From Paraescarpia echinospica (lineage: Eukaryota > Annelida > Polychaeta > Sabellida > Siboglinidae), in assembly GCA_020002185.1 (NCBI GenBank), contig CM034534.1, forward strand, positions 11,702,512 through 11,766,511: DNA of 64,000 nt, read 5' to 3'. The notes beneath the pieces are model-generated. The model saw only the letters and a list, made by a program, of their open reading frames with translations, was not told the origin of the DNA and ran no database searches. How positions within the stretch are numbered: the stretch's first letter is position 1; each line of letters starts with the position of its first letter. Positions 1 through 12,244 of the stretch are shown here, piece after piece. The position numbers and the translations under genes were made by a program.

Positions 1-891
1 GAGGACGAGATACAACACAGAAATAATTACAAAAAACTGACTTAGGTGGATCTCTTCTGTGATCTTGCGATGGAGTACATTGCCGGAGCCGTATTTTACA
101 GGCCACTTCATCAGCAGCTTGCGGGAACGTTTTATTCCGCTTGCAATTAGCACCAGTTTAATGAGCATCATGGGATACGGTAGAAGAACGGTGATTGCGA
201 CAACGTACCAGAAATACACTGTGTTGTATTCGGGTGTGTTTGCCTCATCAGAGACCTGTGAGATAACCAGGGTTTGATTGGTCATGTAATCATACACCTC
301 CACTGCCTCGTACTTCCACAGCTGTGGAATGGAACTAATCAAACTGACACAATAAACTACAACTGACACTACCCCTGCCTGTGTTCGTCCACACCTTTGT
401 CCGTTACTCGAATGCGAGTGTCTTGCCACTTGCGAATGTCGCTGCAGCGTCGCAATAACCAGAATCCAGAGGGCACTGTATGCAAACCACGAATGTGCTG
501 TCTTCAAATATCCGTAGGCGTATTGATACGTGTTGCTGTGACCAGTGTAGTCCTCGAGTTTGAGTGATGCGCTGCACACAAGGAGAAGCACACAGGCGGC
601 GGAATACGCCTGGAGGAAGCCATGTTCGTTGTTGTGACGCCTCGATGACATCACTATGACACTTGTGAGCCCAGACAGAATCCCCCATGCGAGGATGACA
701 GGGTAGGTGACGGACGTCACGTCCAGGACCACAGTTTGCCACACGTCGGTGTCGGTCACCTGACCAAAATGACTGACATTTTGACATGGCTCACCACAGT
801 TGGCAGCTATTTTGTACGAGACATTGCCAAGGTCACGGAGGAAGGTAATGTCAGGCATGAATGGCTGTGGCACAGTGTACACCTCCGACAT
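1..891 (-). CDS. Rhodopsin-like (class A) G-protein-coupled receptor, intronless, 3' end outside window
   Basis: Reading the minus strand from the ATG at 889-891 gives 297 codons without a stop to the window edge. Hydrophobic helices appear at about residues 62-83 (TM1), 91-112 (TM2), 128-150 (TM3), 172-190 (TM4), 225-252 (TM5, with the expected proline in LLPYP) and from 281 (TM6, ITEEIHLSQFFVIISVLY). The N-terminus has N-glycosylation sites (NVS twice) and a CGEPC pair; NQT lies in extracellular loop 2. TM4 ends in SSIPQLWKYEAVEV, similar in layout to FMRFamide-receptor/GPR139-like invertebrate peptide receptors. Oddities: the DRY region reads LQRH, the usual TM2 aspartate is not evident, and I see no TM3/loop-2 cysteine pair. 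It could be an orphan receptor of a lineage-specific expansion. TM7 and the C-tail lie beyond the window. The ligand is unknown. Confidence 0.75.
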   Translation of the reverse strand, partial: MSEVYTVPQPFMPDITFLRDLGNVSYKIAANCGEPCQNVSHFGQVTDTDVWQTVVLDVTSVTYPVILAWGILSGLTSVIVMSSRRHNNEHGFLQAYSAACVLLLVCSASLKLEDYTGHSNTYQYAYGYLKTAHSWFAYSALWILVIATLQRHSQVARHSHSSNGQRCGRTQAGVVSVVVYCVSLISSIPQLWKYEAVEVYDYMTNQTLVISQVSDEANTPEYNTVYFWYVVAITVLLPYPMMLIKLVLIASGIKRSRKLLMKWPVKYGSGNVLHRKITEEIHLSQFFVIISVLYLVL

Positions 892-920
892 TGTCCTGAT
901 TTGTCCTGATGTGTCCTGAT
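891..920. repeat. Three 10-bp tandem repeats abutting the GPCR start codon
   Basis: The plus strand reads TTGTCCTGAT, TTGTCCTGAT, GTGTCCTGAT. On the coding strand this is a short ATCAGGACA-type repeat running directly into the ATG, so it forms the receptor's immediate 5' leader. Confidence 0.7.
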
Positions 921-1034
921 AGAGTTAGTGACAGGATACTGTTGAAGAAGTCATCATGGCCGTCAAGTCGGTGACTTCATTCAGTTTGACATCAACCAAG
1001 GAATACATCCATTGACCTAGAAGGAGAAGGTTTC

Positions 1035-1525
1035 TTGTGTGATGCCTACACTCCAGTATTACATGCTCACATGCATGAATACATACGTACTAACGTGCAT
1101 ACAAACATGCACACATGCGTACACATACAAACATGGCTCTTTTACACATGCATACATGCAGGCACACATATGGGCACAAAACACTCACGCACACGCGCAC
1201 ACAGGGGCACTAAACCCACACGCACATACACACGCACACGCACACATGGGCACTAAACCCACACGCACACATGCACCCGCACGCACGCACGCACACACAT
1301 GGGCACTATAAACACACACGCGCATGCACACACACACATAGGCACTAAACCAACACACACGCACACACACGCACACACACACACACACTCACACACACAC
1401 ACATGGGCACTAAACCCACATACACGCACACATGGGCACTAAACCCACACACACACGCACACACATGCACAGACACACACATGGGCACTATAAACGCACA
1501 CGTGCACACACACATCATTATGCAT
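1035..1525. repeat. CA-rich array with an embedded GGGCACTAAACCCA motif
   Basis: Cytosine/adenine dinucleotide and CACG tracts are interrupted about eight times by ATGGGCACTAAACCCA or ATGGGCACTATAAAC. The interspersion is regular enough to be a compound minisatellite rather than a plain microsatellite. The open frames across it are repetitive and not genes. Confidence 0.85.
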
Positions 1526-2440
1526 TATATACATTCATGTACGCATGCATGCATGCTACTACCAAACAATTACAATCACTGTACCAGTCATGCCACATTT
1601 GGTAGTTACTAGTTACCCTGTTTGTATTGTAATATAATGCATGTAATATTACAAAGAGTAAAAATGCAACCCATACATGTTTTTAGTATAATTTATTTTG
1701 TCTTGTTAGCGTTTGTTACTTATAATGAATAAGACTGTTGCTATGGCAAACTCTGAATTGAAAAATTTAAAAGTAGGGTGACTATAAGTGATAGTTTTAA
1801 AATGTTCTGTGTAATTACTGTCCATATGGAATTTTTACGATAGTATTGTAATAATAACAATTTAATGTCAGCGGAAAATCTTTTGTCATGTCCATAGTAC
1901 ATATACCACGTTTACGCAATTATCCTACGCTGGCTTACTTTCATTGTATCCTAATGTCAATATTTACTTGTTTAAACTACTGAGGGGTCTTTATTTTACG
2001 ATAATCTTTGTAGATTATTTTAGTTCGGCCGACACGTGTTGACTTTGTTCTTCGATCGTTGACATTACCCGAAAAATGGATTATGACATGGCAAACGGTC
2101 TGTTATCGCCAAGCCTGACTGCCCTAAAGGTATTAGAAGCTCTGGTCATTACAGGGCGCCGGAGGGGTAATGCGATTGAACCCTCCCCATGACACTGTAC
2201 AATACAAGCCTCTTGATTCCTAATACACACACTATATCGATTGACCGGTCTCTCAGTTCATTTGGGCATCCGAGATTAGGTTAATCTGTTGTCACCATGT
2301 ATTGATAATCTGTTTGTGTGTTGCGAGTGGACAGACCAGCTGTAGGTCACAGTCCAGTAGAAATTCAGTCGGAGTGTAAAATCTACTCACTTGTCATGGT
2401 TCTTTTAGGTGGATCCCTACATTTGATGATGTCTCCGAGA
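1526..2440. other. Unique non-coding stretch, nothing recognised
   Basis: Moderately AT-rich sequence without long open frames, repeats or transposon ends that I can identify. Confidence 0.5.
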
Positions 2441-2785
2441 TGACTGGCATTTTTTTTTTTATATATGGTTTATTATAGTATATAATATGCTATATATTGT
2501 TATAACTATTTTATCATTATCATCATATCATTATCCTTTTTATTGTATAATAATAATTATGTTATTATAATGTTCTAATAGTTTATCATGTTTTATTAGT
2601 TTATTTTATTTTAGCATTTTTATGTGATTATAGTGTATTATATTTCAAAAAATTATGATTTCAATATATTTTATTATAATTTCTACAGTTTATTATACTT
2701 TACTAGTTATTATAGTTTATCATATTGTATCATAGTATATTATGATTTAATATAGCTTATTATATTTTAAAAGAGTTATGTGTCA
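2441..2785. repeat. AT-rich low-complexity tract (TTATTATA-like)
   Basis: Almost pure A/T with recurring TTTATTATA and TATTATAG words. No unit is fixed enough to call a satellite. Confidence 0.7.
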
Positions 2786-2858
2786 TTGACTCATTTTAAC
2801 AAGAACAAGAGGGATGCTACTTTCTGACTGATTAGAATGGAGCATGGTGCTGAGTCGG

Positions 2859-3297
2859 GTCATTTGCCCAGTGGTCATTTGCCCAATGGTCATTTGTCCA
2901 GCTAAAGTGGGAAAAAGGTAATTTACCCAGTTTTGAAGAAAAAAAATTAAATTAAATCACTAATAATGTTGAGCATACTATTGCCAGCATAAGTGACTGA
3001 ATACAAGCCATGTAGAACCTAGGGTACATGGGCGAAAATAAATTAAGTCACAGGAAATAAGTTACGGGAATAAGCCACAAAAATAGGTGAACTTTTAATC
3101 AAAACAGTTTTGCAACTTTCAGTTAAGTTATTTTTATTTGGCACTGAATATAAACTTGAAAGTCGCAAAAATAGGTGAACTGTTAATCAACATTTTTTTC
3201 AGCTTTCAATTTATTTTTCAAAACTGAACAAATGCCCCTTTTCCCACTTGAGTGCTGGGCAAATGACCATAGGGCAAATGACCATTGGGCAAATGAC
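2859..3297. mobile_element. Short inverted-repeat element (MITE-like), about 440 bp
   Basis: The left end starts GTCATTTGCCCA and repeats this motif three times (2859-2900). The right end carries three reverse-complement copies ending TGGGCAAATGAC (about 3257-3297). Inside these, AAGTGGGAAAAAGG on the left pairs with CTTTTCCCACTT on the right. The interior is A/T-rich with no protein. No clear target duplication is visible, so the superfamily is not assigned. Confidence 0.65.
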
Positions 3298-3394
3298 AGT
3301 ACCCCCATGGTGCATGAATGTATCAAGACGACAGGATGTCTCACGAGAGATTGCACATCCACACGATAGGCAAAACAAATTTGTCATTACTCAT

Positions 3395-4365
3395 ACCTTT
3401 GATAGAATGATAAAGATGTCATTGCCAGTACCTTTGACGGAATGATAAAGACGTCATTGCCCGTACCTTTGACGAAATGATAAAGACGTCGTTGCCCGTA
3501 CATTTGACAGAATGATAAAGACGTCATTGCCAGTACCTTTGACGGAATGATAAAGACGTCATTGCCCGTACCTTTGACGAAATGATAAAGACGTCGTTGC
3601 CCGTACCTTTGACGGAATGATAAAGACGTCATTGCCAGTACCTTTGACGGAATGATAAAGACGTCGTTGCCAGTACCTTTGACGAAATGATAAAGACGTC
3701 GTTGCCCGTACCTTTGACGGAATGATAAAGACGTCATTGCCAGTACCTTTGACAGAATGATAAAGATGTCGTTGCCAGTACCTTTGACGGAATGATAAAG
3801 ACGTCATTGCCAGTACCTTTGACGGAATGATAAAGACGTCGTTGCCCGTACCTTTGACGGAATGATTAAGATGTCGTGCCCGTACCTTTGACAGAATGAT
3901 AAAGATGTCGTTGCCCGTACCTTTGACATAATGATAAAGATGTCGTTGCCCGTACCTTTGACAGAATGATAAAGATGTCGTTGCCCGTACCTTTGACAGA
4001 ATGATAAAGATGTCGTTGCCAGTACCTTTGACAGAATGATAAAGATGTCGTTGCCCGTACATTTGACAGAATGATAAAGATGTCGTTGCCCGTACCTTTG
4101 ACAGAATGATAAAGATGTCGTTGCCCGTACCTTTGACAGAATGATAAAGATGTCATTGCCCATACATTTGACAGGATGATAAAGATGTCGTTGCCCGTAC
4201 CTTTGACAGAATGATAAAGATGTAGTTGCCCGTACCTTTGACAGAATGATAAAGATGTCGTTGCCCGTACCTTTGACAGAATGATAAAGATGTCGTTGCC
4301 CGTACCTTTGACAGAATGATAAAGATGTCGTTGCCCGTACCTTTGACAGAATGATAAAGATGTTG
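3395..4365. repeat. 35-bp minisatellite, about 28 units
   Basis: The unit is AATGATAAAGAYGTCRTTGC followed by CCGTACCTTTGACRG. Units left of about 3870 mostly contain GACGTC and GACGG; units to the right contain GATGTC and GACAG. Because 35 is not a multiple of 3, long minus-strand open frames slide through all three frames, which marks them as spurious. Confidence 0.95.
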
Positions 4366-4884
4366 CAACAATACACAGTAATAATAATAAATGACATCTT
4401 TGGTGCCAATATTCTCGAAAAATCCGAGCTCAGAAGGGATTAGGCATCCTCATGATGACAAGACATATAAAGAGAACATAATTAGCCGTCCATCAGTAGG
4501 TGTTTCACTGAAGAAGCACAATGTAATATCTCTATGCAAGGATCACTGCCACATATGTAATACCATACTTTACACTGTTACAGTACAATGGAGTGATCTT
4601 TGGTAGTTGTAAAGTTTACAATTCTGTTATTCCTATTTACAAGTGACACATGGGTAGGTTATTAACGTGGTACATGTTTATTTATTTTCATAACTTCTAA
4701 TAAACACTCCTGTTCTATTTATGGTATATTGTAATTCACTTTATAAAGGTACATTAAATGTAATTTGAGTGAATGAAAAAACCATAATCATTTGTACTTC
4801 AAAAACAGTGCGATGTAAGTATATATCAAACATAGTCATGATGGCATAGCAGTGTATAGTCTGTGGAGTCTGGTATATTAGGTT
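4366..4884. other. Non-coding spacer, nothing recognised
   Basis: AT-rich sequence between the 35-bp array and the first LINE copy. No feature is supported. Confidence 0.4.
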
Positions 4885-7057
4885 TGTTTTTAGTCCTTGT
4901 GCCGTATCTCGGAAACCATTCAGCAACTTTGTCTCTAATTTTGCATAGACATATCTTAGGGCACTGCCACTGCACGAGAAATCTGTATTTGATTGAATCA
5001 TTTTAAGGGCTCCCTAGGGCCTCCAAGGACCCCAAAACTGGTAAAAATGTAACATTTTGCCTAATTTTTCAAAAAATTGTTCAGCAACTTTTTTTTCTAA
5101 TTTTGCATAGATGTATCTTAGGGTGCTGCCACTATATACAAGAAATCTGTATTTAATTGAATCATTCTAAGGGGCCCCCAAAGTGCAAAAGTTTTACATT
5201 ATCTAGTGATGTAGTTTTGAGAAGGGCCCTTGAGACCACCCCAACAGTAGATTTTGTTTAATGTGCCACAAAGTCAACAGCATGACTAAACTCTGCAGCC
5301 TAGTGCTACTGTTCCATTGAGACCTTGACTAATCTTTAATTGGTCACAGCGCCCAGGCAGAGTAGACACACTTGAACTGTTAGACTGAACAGTTGCCTAA
5401 TAGTTTTTATCTTCAAAACTATTGATTTTCTATAATTGCAAGTTGTGTTTATTTTGATGTTCATTTAATTATTATAAAATGGTGTGACTATGGTGTCTAT
5501 TGGTTAAAGATGTATTGTCTGTAGAAACCTGTAGGTGACAAACATAGAAAATTAATATTCTGTCGCCTGTAGGTAACAAACATAGAAAATTTATATTCTG
5601 GACAACTATAGAGTGAAATATCCTACACTTTATTTATATCAAATGCATTCTACTGTTCTGTTTACGCTTGCCATGCCTTGTGTACACATGGTACTATGTA
5701 AATCAAATGTATCAATATAGACTAATAATTACAGATTCACAATATAGTTGACACTGAAACAACCGAATGTCAACCATTAGAAGAGTTGATGTAGTTCCGC
5801 TATACACAAGCAAGAAATCTGTATTTGATTGAATCATTCTAGTGTCATCAGCATATAGTAGAACATACATTTTCTACATCATCATCACTAAGGTTGTAAA
5901 TTTAACCAGCTGCCATGTCAAGTCCATTATAATTGTGACTAACAGTGTTCAAAATTATTCAGGTAAATAACAAAGGACACAAGTTTTCTCCTTGCGATAC
6001 CTCTACATCACATGAGAAGAAGGCTGACACAGCCTGGCCCTGATTTATACATGTTTTATCATTTTTTTACATGTTGTATACAACTTTCAACACATTACCA
6101 TTAATACCGCATGGAATTATCTTAGACCACAGGGAGGACCGGTCTACTAAATCAAATGGTTTCTTATAATCGATGAAGGCACAATAAAACCTTTTACGTC
6201 GAGACAAATACAATTCAACCAATACCCTTATCTGAACACTGCCTGTTCTTCACCTATTACATTCGCTTTGTTTAGGTATGTGGTCAGTCTGGTGTTCTGA
6301 ACAATCACTAAGGATTAATGAATACTTGTGCAGAATGTCACCCACTATTCAGCAATGAGGACACTGCTTAGGCCTCAATCTGGACACTGTCACTCACAGT
6401 GTTGTGTATTGTTGGTGCATTAAGCTAATCTACTTGATCATGAATCAGTGGTGGCTCTGGTTGTGTATTACACCCAGCTGTGGAGCTAAGATTCTCTGCC
6501 TGCTATTGTTTGATGGAAACTGTGACTAATCTGTAATTGGTCACTGGCAGTAGCTTGTGTCAACAGACAGCATTAAGCCACTAGACCCCTGTTAAACTGG
6601 ACAGTTGCCTGTAGGTTTTAAACTGTGTCAAACAGTGAGTCTACCTTTTGCTCGCAAATAATCTGTCCTCTTAGTTTTACTCATAAAGACATAATCTGGC
6701 ATAACTTGATAAGTCTTTGTAGCAGCACATTTGTACTTCCAGTGTATCATTGCAACATAACATACATATTACATACTGTGTGCCACATTTGAATGTTGTG
6801 CATGTAATATTTCCATGCAATCCATTTGCATATATAATGTAAAACTTCAACAGCCGTTTTCTTCATTTTCACTTTTTGATCCCTACCATGTTCAATGCTC
6901 CATAACTTCGCCAATTTTTGTAGCAGTCATATAATTTTTGAAACCGTGTAAAGCACCCTACCAAACCTTTACAAGGATGTAAGAAAACAATGTTACAATT
7001 TTTCCGACTTATCACTCATTTGGTCAGCCAAAGGACTTCAGGGCCACTTGGCCCATT
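4885..7057 (-). mobile_element. Non-LTR retrotransposon (LINE) copy A, degenerate, sense on minus strand
   Basis: Shares long near-identical stretches with 16101-17518, 20348-21353 and 50812-53880. In the minus orientation the 6120-6210 part encodes a reverse-transcriptase core like the FIDYKKAFD segment of copy B. The low-coordinate end corresponds to the 3' UTR (the CGTATCTCGGAAACC area near 4910) and the high-coordinate end to 5' sequence ending near TTGGCCCATTT. There are internal deletions and many stops. No intact protein remains. Confidence 0.85.
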
Positions 7058-7104
7058 TTTTTTTTTCACTCAATTTGTAATGTGCATGCATTTGCACATG
7101 CACG

Positions 7105-7106
7105 CA

Positions 7107-7175
<69 letters not shown>
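7105..7175. repeat. (AC)n microsatellite
   Basis: About 32 uninterrupted CA dinucleotides between CACGCGCACAC and ATTTGCAGTC. Confidence 0.97.
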
Positions 7176-7249
7176 TTGCAGTCATACATATGCATGCCTT
7201 CTGACATGCACACTTGCAAACATGCACAGATGATAGACTTGTAGTTACA

Positions 7250-8345
7250 CGTAAACAAGCACAAGACTGACACCAGCAGACTCCTTCATACAGAATGTCC
7301 TTAGAAACAATGTTTATGTGACGTATATTTACAGTTTCTCACCTTTACCTTGTCCTAGCACTGTGTTGTCCTATAGTTCCTTTGTCCTTGGGTTACTCTT
7401 CAGACATCTCTCATTTCCACACTGGTGTCTGTCCACTGCTTCTGCTGCTGTGGTCAGTGAAGCAATCACCGTAGCAACCACTACCTCAGCTCTATGTTGG
7501 TGACAAGTTTCCACCACTGTATTGGCTTAGGCAACCATCCTCCAGTGCCTATTCACATGTGGCAATGATCTGACCATGTCAGGACGTTACTCTACATTGA
7601 CATCACCCTGTGACACACAAGTCACTACCGTATGTCCATACACTGTCACTGCTGTCACCAGAACTAACTGATGGAGACATGCCATGGTAATGGCATCCAC
7701 GATGAACACCCGATCTGATTACTGTGGCCCATCATCCCTCACACTGGCTGTCATGGCCTGCCCGTTACCATGGAGATCACGCAGTTTGTAAATTGAGAGT
7801 GAATATGACAGTCCCGGATTTGGCTGGATTTATTTAAGAAATTGAGATGAGATGTTCAGAACTGGCATGATTGATGAGGCTAGTTATATGGTTACATAGA
7901 GGTCTGATTTTTTATACAGCATATCATATCGTAATGGCATATTTAGTATATCTTGTGATGTAAAAGTTCACAAAAGTGAGTGGTTTATTCATATGTGTAC
8001 TTCTGCCTGTTGGTTCCGCCAGCAAGAATGACATACCCACAGAAGTGGATAATGGCTTCCTAAAGTATTCGCACGTGTTGATTGTTAGCACCAAAATGTT
8101 AGCATTTTTTGCCAACTCATGTTATGTAAAACATCCCCATTAATGGCAGACGTTGGAGAAATCACAGAAAACGCATTATTTTGTGAACAATTGATGAACA
8201 TCTGGTATGGACAATGAAACTATTAAAACCCTTAATCAACAGGGAATTTTGTAAGAAAAAGATTTAAAAATTAAGTATTTTATTCTGAGAAATTGTGGAT
8301 GATTAACTGATAGTTTGGTATTCGTGATGCAATAAATTAAAGTAT
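7250..8345. other. Unique non-coding stretch
   Basis: No long or conserved open frame. Only short unrelated frames are visible. A short CA/CACG tract follows at 8364-8405, and the motif TAGCTTGATTATAGTTA at 8408 also occurs beside CA tracts elsewhere in the window. Confidence 0.5.
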
Positions 8346-8500
8346 CCACTGTGGCATGCACAAACCCACACACACACGCACACACACACGCACACACACT
8401 CACACATTAGCTTGATTATAGTTAGATAATCAACGTCCTGTTCCTTTCAATCATTTAGTCAAACTGTCTCCAAACATCTTGGCTGCTGTTCCAATATTGT

Positions 8501-9030
8501 GGGCTACTCCCCATTTTCCATTTCCTTAACTGTCACTTTTATAAGTAACACCATTTTTCTGCTACTTGATACTACTACTGTTTTTTTCTTCAAAACGCTT
8601 AAGTCCCTTGTTTGTGCCTTGACACTGTTCTTTTGGCCTATATAAAATGCCATCTTCATTCCCCCAAGTTTTCGGCTATAGATACAAAAGTAATTCCTCA
8701 TAATTTCCATTGTAGGCTCACATAATGTCTCCCCAAACCTCGACTAGCCTTTCCAAATACCGTGCTAATCCTGAGATGAGTCCATTTGTCTTAATCCATT
8801 GACCATCTCCAAGTTGTTTTGCGGTAAGCTTGCATTTAATTCCCTCTGGCAAAGTTATCTTTTCAGAGAATATTCTTATTTCAGTGCAATTCTTAATGAT
8901 GTTAGTGTTTTCCACTGCATCATTCAGTGAAGCTCCTTTATGGTAATCCAAAATATTAAGAACATTTTTCCAAAGAGGTGCTGTGAAATATGAATGTCTT
9001 GTCTCCGGTGAATTTACAATAATTAGTTTA
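8501..9030 (-). pseudogene. Frameshifted coding remnant, unknown protein
   Basis: From about 9027 downwards the minus strand is open for roughly 100 codons, through SPETRHSYFTAPLWKNVL and KITLPEGIKCKLTAKQLG, to VEVWGDIM and a stop at 8718. A shift to the neighbouring frame just before the stop (ETLCEPTMEIMRNYF) opens a further 70 or so codons ending ENGE at 8504. The two halves look like one protein broken by a frameshift. There are no recognisable domain motifs and no upstream ATG with clear context. It could be a decayed transposon or host gene, or an exon of an unknown gene. I do not recognise the family. Confidence 0.4.
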
Positions 9031-9477
9031 TGATGATGGCGTCAAATTGTGGTTATTGAAGCATGTTTTGTTTGTGACTTGGAGCAAATCATTACTGATG
9101 GGCTGAGTTTAAATTGATTCCATCAGACTCGGTTCAGCCATGCAAACATGTCGACAGCAATTTGTTTGTCAGCTCACAGTTTAATAAACTAAATACAAAA
9201 CTAAATTAGTTCACAACCAGTGCTTTAAGCAGTTGTTTCCAATCAGGGACTAAATTGATGTGGTGATATTACAAAAAAGAAAAATACAATTCATGTTGTC
9301 TGTTTATTATTCTTTATCCGTGCAATAACGTTAATGCATAAGAGGTAACACAGAAATAGTATGCTCGCATAGTTTGTGCATCATAACTTGTGTTCATTAA
9401 ATGGACGTTGTCTGTTCCAGTTAGGTGATTGTTAGTACGAAGTCCACATAATCAGTTGTACTTTCTCTGACTTGTAG

Positions 9478-10350
9478 TGTAGTGTAGTGTAGTGTAGTGT
9501 AGTGTGTGGAACTAGTGTCCAGTCCATGTCCACTCTTTGTCCAGTCTGTGTCCAGTCTCTCCACTCTTCATCCACTCGTGTGTCCACTCTGTTTTCTGTC
9601 TGTGTCCACTCTGTGTCCAGTCTGAGTCCACTCTGTGTCCAGTCTGTGTTCCACTCTGTGTCCAGTCTGTGTTCAGTCTGTGTCCAGTCTGAGTCTTCTC
9701 TGTGTCCAGTCTGAGTCCTCTCTGTGTCCACTCTCTGTCAAGTCTGTGTCCAGTCTATGTCCACTCTGTGTCCAGTCTGAATCCTCTCTGTGTCCACTCT
9801 GTTTCCTGTCTGTGTCCAGTCTGAGTCCTCTCTGTGTCCACTCTGTGTCAGGTCTGAGTCCTCTCTGTGTCCACTCTGTGTTCACTCTGTGTCCAGTGTG
9901 AGTCTTCTCTGTGTCCACTCTGTTTCTTGTCTGTCTCCACTCTGTGTCCAGTCTGAGTCCTCTCAGTGTCCAGTCCGAGTCCTCTCTGTGTCCACTCTGT
10001 GTTCACTCTGTGTCCAGTCTGAGTCCTCTCTGTGTCCACTCTGTTTCTTGTCTGTGTCCACTCTGTGTCCAGTCTGAGTCCTCTCTGTGTCCACTCTGTG
10101 TCCAGTCCGAGTCCTCTCTGTGTTCACTCTGTGTCCAGTCTGAGTCCTCTCTGTGTCCACTCTGTTTCTTGTCTGTGTCCACTCTGTCCAGTCTGAGTCC
10201 TCTCTGTGTCCAGTCTGAGTCCTCTCTGCGTCCACTCTGTGTTCACTCTGTACAGTGTGAGTCCTCTCTGCGTCCACTCTGTGTCCAGTCTGAGTCCTCT
10301 CTTTGTTCACTCTGTGTTCCACTCTGTGTCCAGTCTGCATCCAGTCTCTC
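9478..10350. repeat. Compound minisatellite of GTGTCCASTCTG words
   Basis: Begins with five TAGTG pentamers (about 9478-9504), then about 70 copies of the 12-bp words TGTGTCCACTCT and TGTGTCCAGTCT. In the later part these alternate with GAGTCCTCTC in longer modules of roughly 60-120 bp. Open frames on both strands are by-products. Confidence 0.93.
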
Positions 10351-11210
10351 CATCCTGACATTCAAGCTGCTGAAATGTGATTGTCGATGATTTTGCTTGA
10401 CCGAGCATTCAGGACGAAGCTATTCATTGCGGTTATTTTGCGAGCGTTGAAATGAAGGAAGTCGTTAGATTGCGACAGCCGTAGGTTGATTGACTTGGCG
10501 ACTCTCTCCCATGGTGACATTTTGCAGCGGTATCAAGATATTCATCCCTGATTTAATCACTAGATAAATTGGGTGGCGCTGAAAAAATGAATCAATATCA
10601 CTTTGCTGTCTGAGTGCGTGATGTGTAAGTCACTTGTGTTTTGAAAGGAATGGAATAGCATGCAAAGAACCCATTGCAAATGTGTTTTCCGTTAGATAAA
10701 TGCAATCAACATTAATGGTGCTCATGGAATAATGAATCAGTGGTGCCCTGCACTATCAAAGGATTAGAGTCCATCTTTAGTTAAGACCTGTGTAAACGGG
10801 AACTTTCTTCTTGGAATAATTTATGTCCTTAAGAATCTGACTGATTTATTGTCTCATTGATAGCACAGAAAGAGAGGTTGTTCAACAAGCAATGGTCATT
10901 AACTCTTTAAAAACCATGAAAGTTTTAATGAAATGCATTCCGAACTCAACAAATTGTAATACAGGCTGTATATATAGCTCTGCCAAAATACCTATAGTGT
11001 GTATAAAATAGACTATGCTTTACAGTGACATTATCCAATAGATGGCATCATATGTTTGAGTCATTTAAGAGCAGCTTATCTGTGGGTGGTTTAGGTTACT
11101 TGAGGATCATGACAGATCGGCTGGTTACAGGTGGTTGGGGGTCTGAAGGGTTAAAATGTACAGCTGTACATGTTTGATATTGTCTGGAGATTGGGCTACA
11201 GGGACCAGGG
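10351..11210. other. Unique non-coding stretch
   Basis: No supported gene or repeat. Flanked by two satellites. Confidence 0.45.
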
Positions 11211-11214
11211 TACA

Positions 11215-11690
11215 TAAATCAATGTACTGAGATCAGGGTACAGAAATCAATGTACACAGATCTATACTAAGATCTTGATACAGAGATAAGGGTACAGAGA
11301 TCAGGGTACTGAGATCTGGTACAGAGATTGTGTTACAGAGATCGGTGTACAAATGTGGTGCAGAGGTGTTATGTTACATAGATTGTGGTAATTATATTGT
11401 GGTACATAGATCGTGGTACAGAGATTGAGGTATAGAGATTGTGGTACAGAGATTGTGGTATAGAGACCATGGTACAGAGATCGTGGTACAGAGACCATGG
11501 TACAGAGATCCTGGTACAGAGATTGTGGTATAGAGACCATGGTACAGAGATCGTGGTATAGACCATGGTACAGAGATCGTGGAACAGAGATCGTGGTATA
11601 GAGACCATGGTACAGAGATTGTGGTACAGAGATCGTGGCATAGAGACCATGGTATAGAGACCATGGTACAGAGATTGTGTAAAGGAGACA
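11215..11690. repeat. 14-bp minisatellite (GGTACAGAGATCGT)
   Basis: Tandem words GTGGTACAGAGATC, ATGGTACAGAGACC and GTGGTATAGAGACC, degenerate at the left edge and regular from about 11400. Confidence 0.93.
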
Positions 11691-12244
11691 ATTGTGCAAA
11701 GAAGAGATTTCAGGCTGTAGAGACCAGTACAAAGACTGGCAGCTGTCGATCCTTCATATGTTCTCACCCAGAAGGAGATGTCCTTCCACTAGTCATGTTT
11801 CGAAAATGATACATCCTTGCAGAATTCTTCAGTTGACTGACCTACATTATTAAAACTTATATTATATTATTGTTGAAAAGGGATAAGGCTGCTAAAACAT
11901 ATATGCTTCTTTTGGAAGAAATCCTTTCAGACAGTCAACCTGGTACGTCACTGATTTCAAATACTGTCTGCAGTTTTTCTGCGTTTTAATCAGACACGTA
12001 CGATGTTCCAATAGAGCGGATTTTTCCAGCGACGTGATCAGATTAAAAGGATGTTTAAGTGTCAGCTGGGATTTTCTTTCATCTGCTTGGTTGAACTGCG
12101 TAATCTGGATAGGCTGCCATGCAGGCTGAACATGTGTGTCAATTTATGAATAGTTCATCGGAGTTTGTACACTGATGTTAAGTAAGAAGAGCTACATTGG
12201 TTCCAGTACCATCCCTGGATATCTGTGTTGATTATAATTTATTC
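11691..12244. other. Unique non-coding spacer
   Basis: No supported feature between two satellite arrays. Confidence 0.4.

Noticed and set aside
404..787. 127-codon minus-strand frame as a gene
   Set aside because: It is an out-of-frame shadow of the GPCR frame that runs 891 to 1.
3395..4365. CRISPR-like array of 35-bp direct repeats
   Set aside because: The repeats are head to tail without unique spacers, and the DNA is animal.
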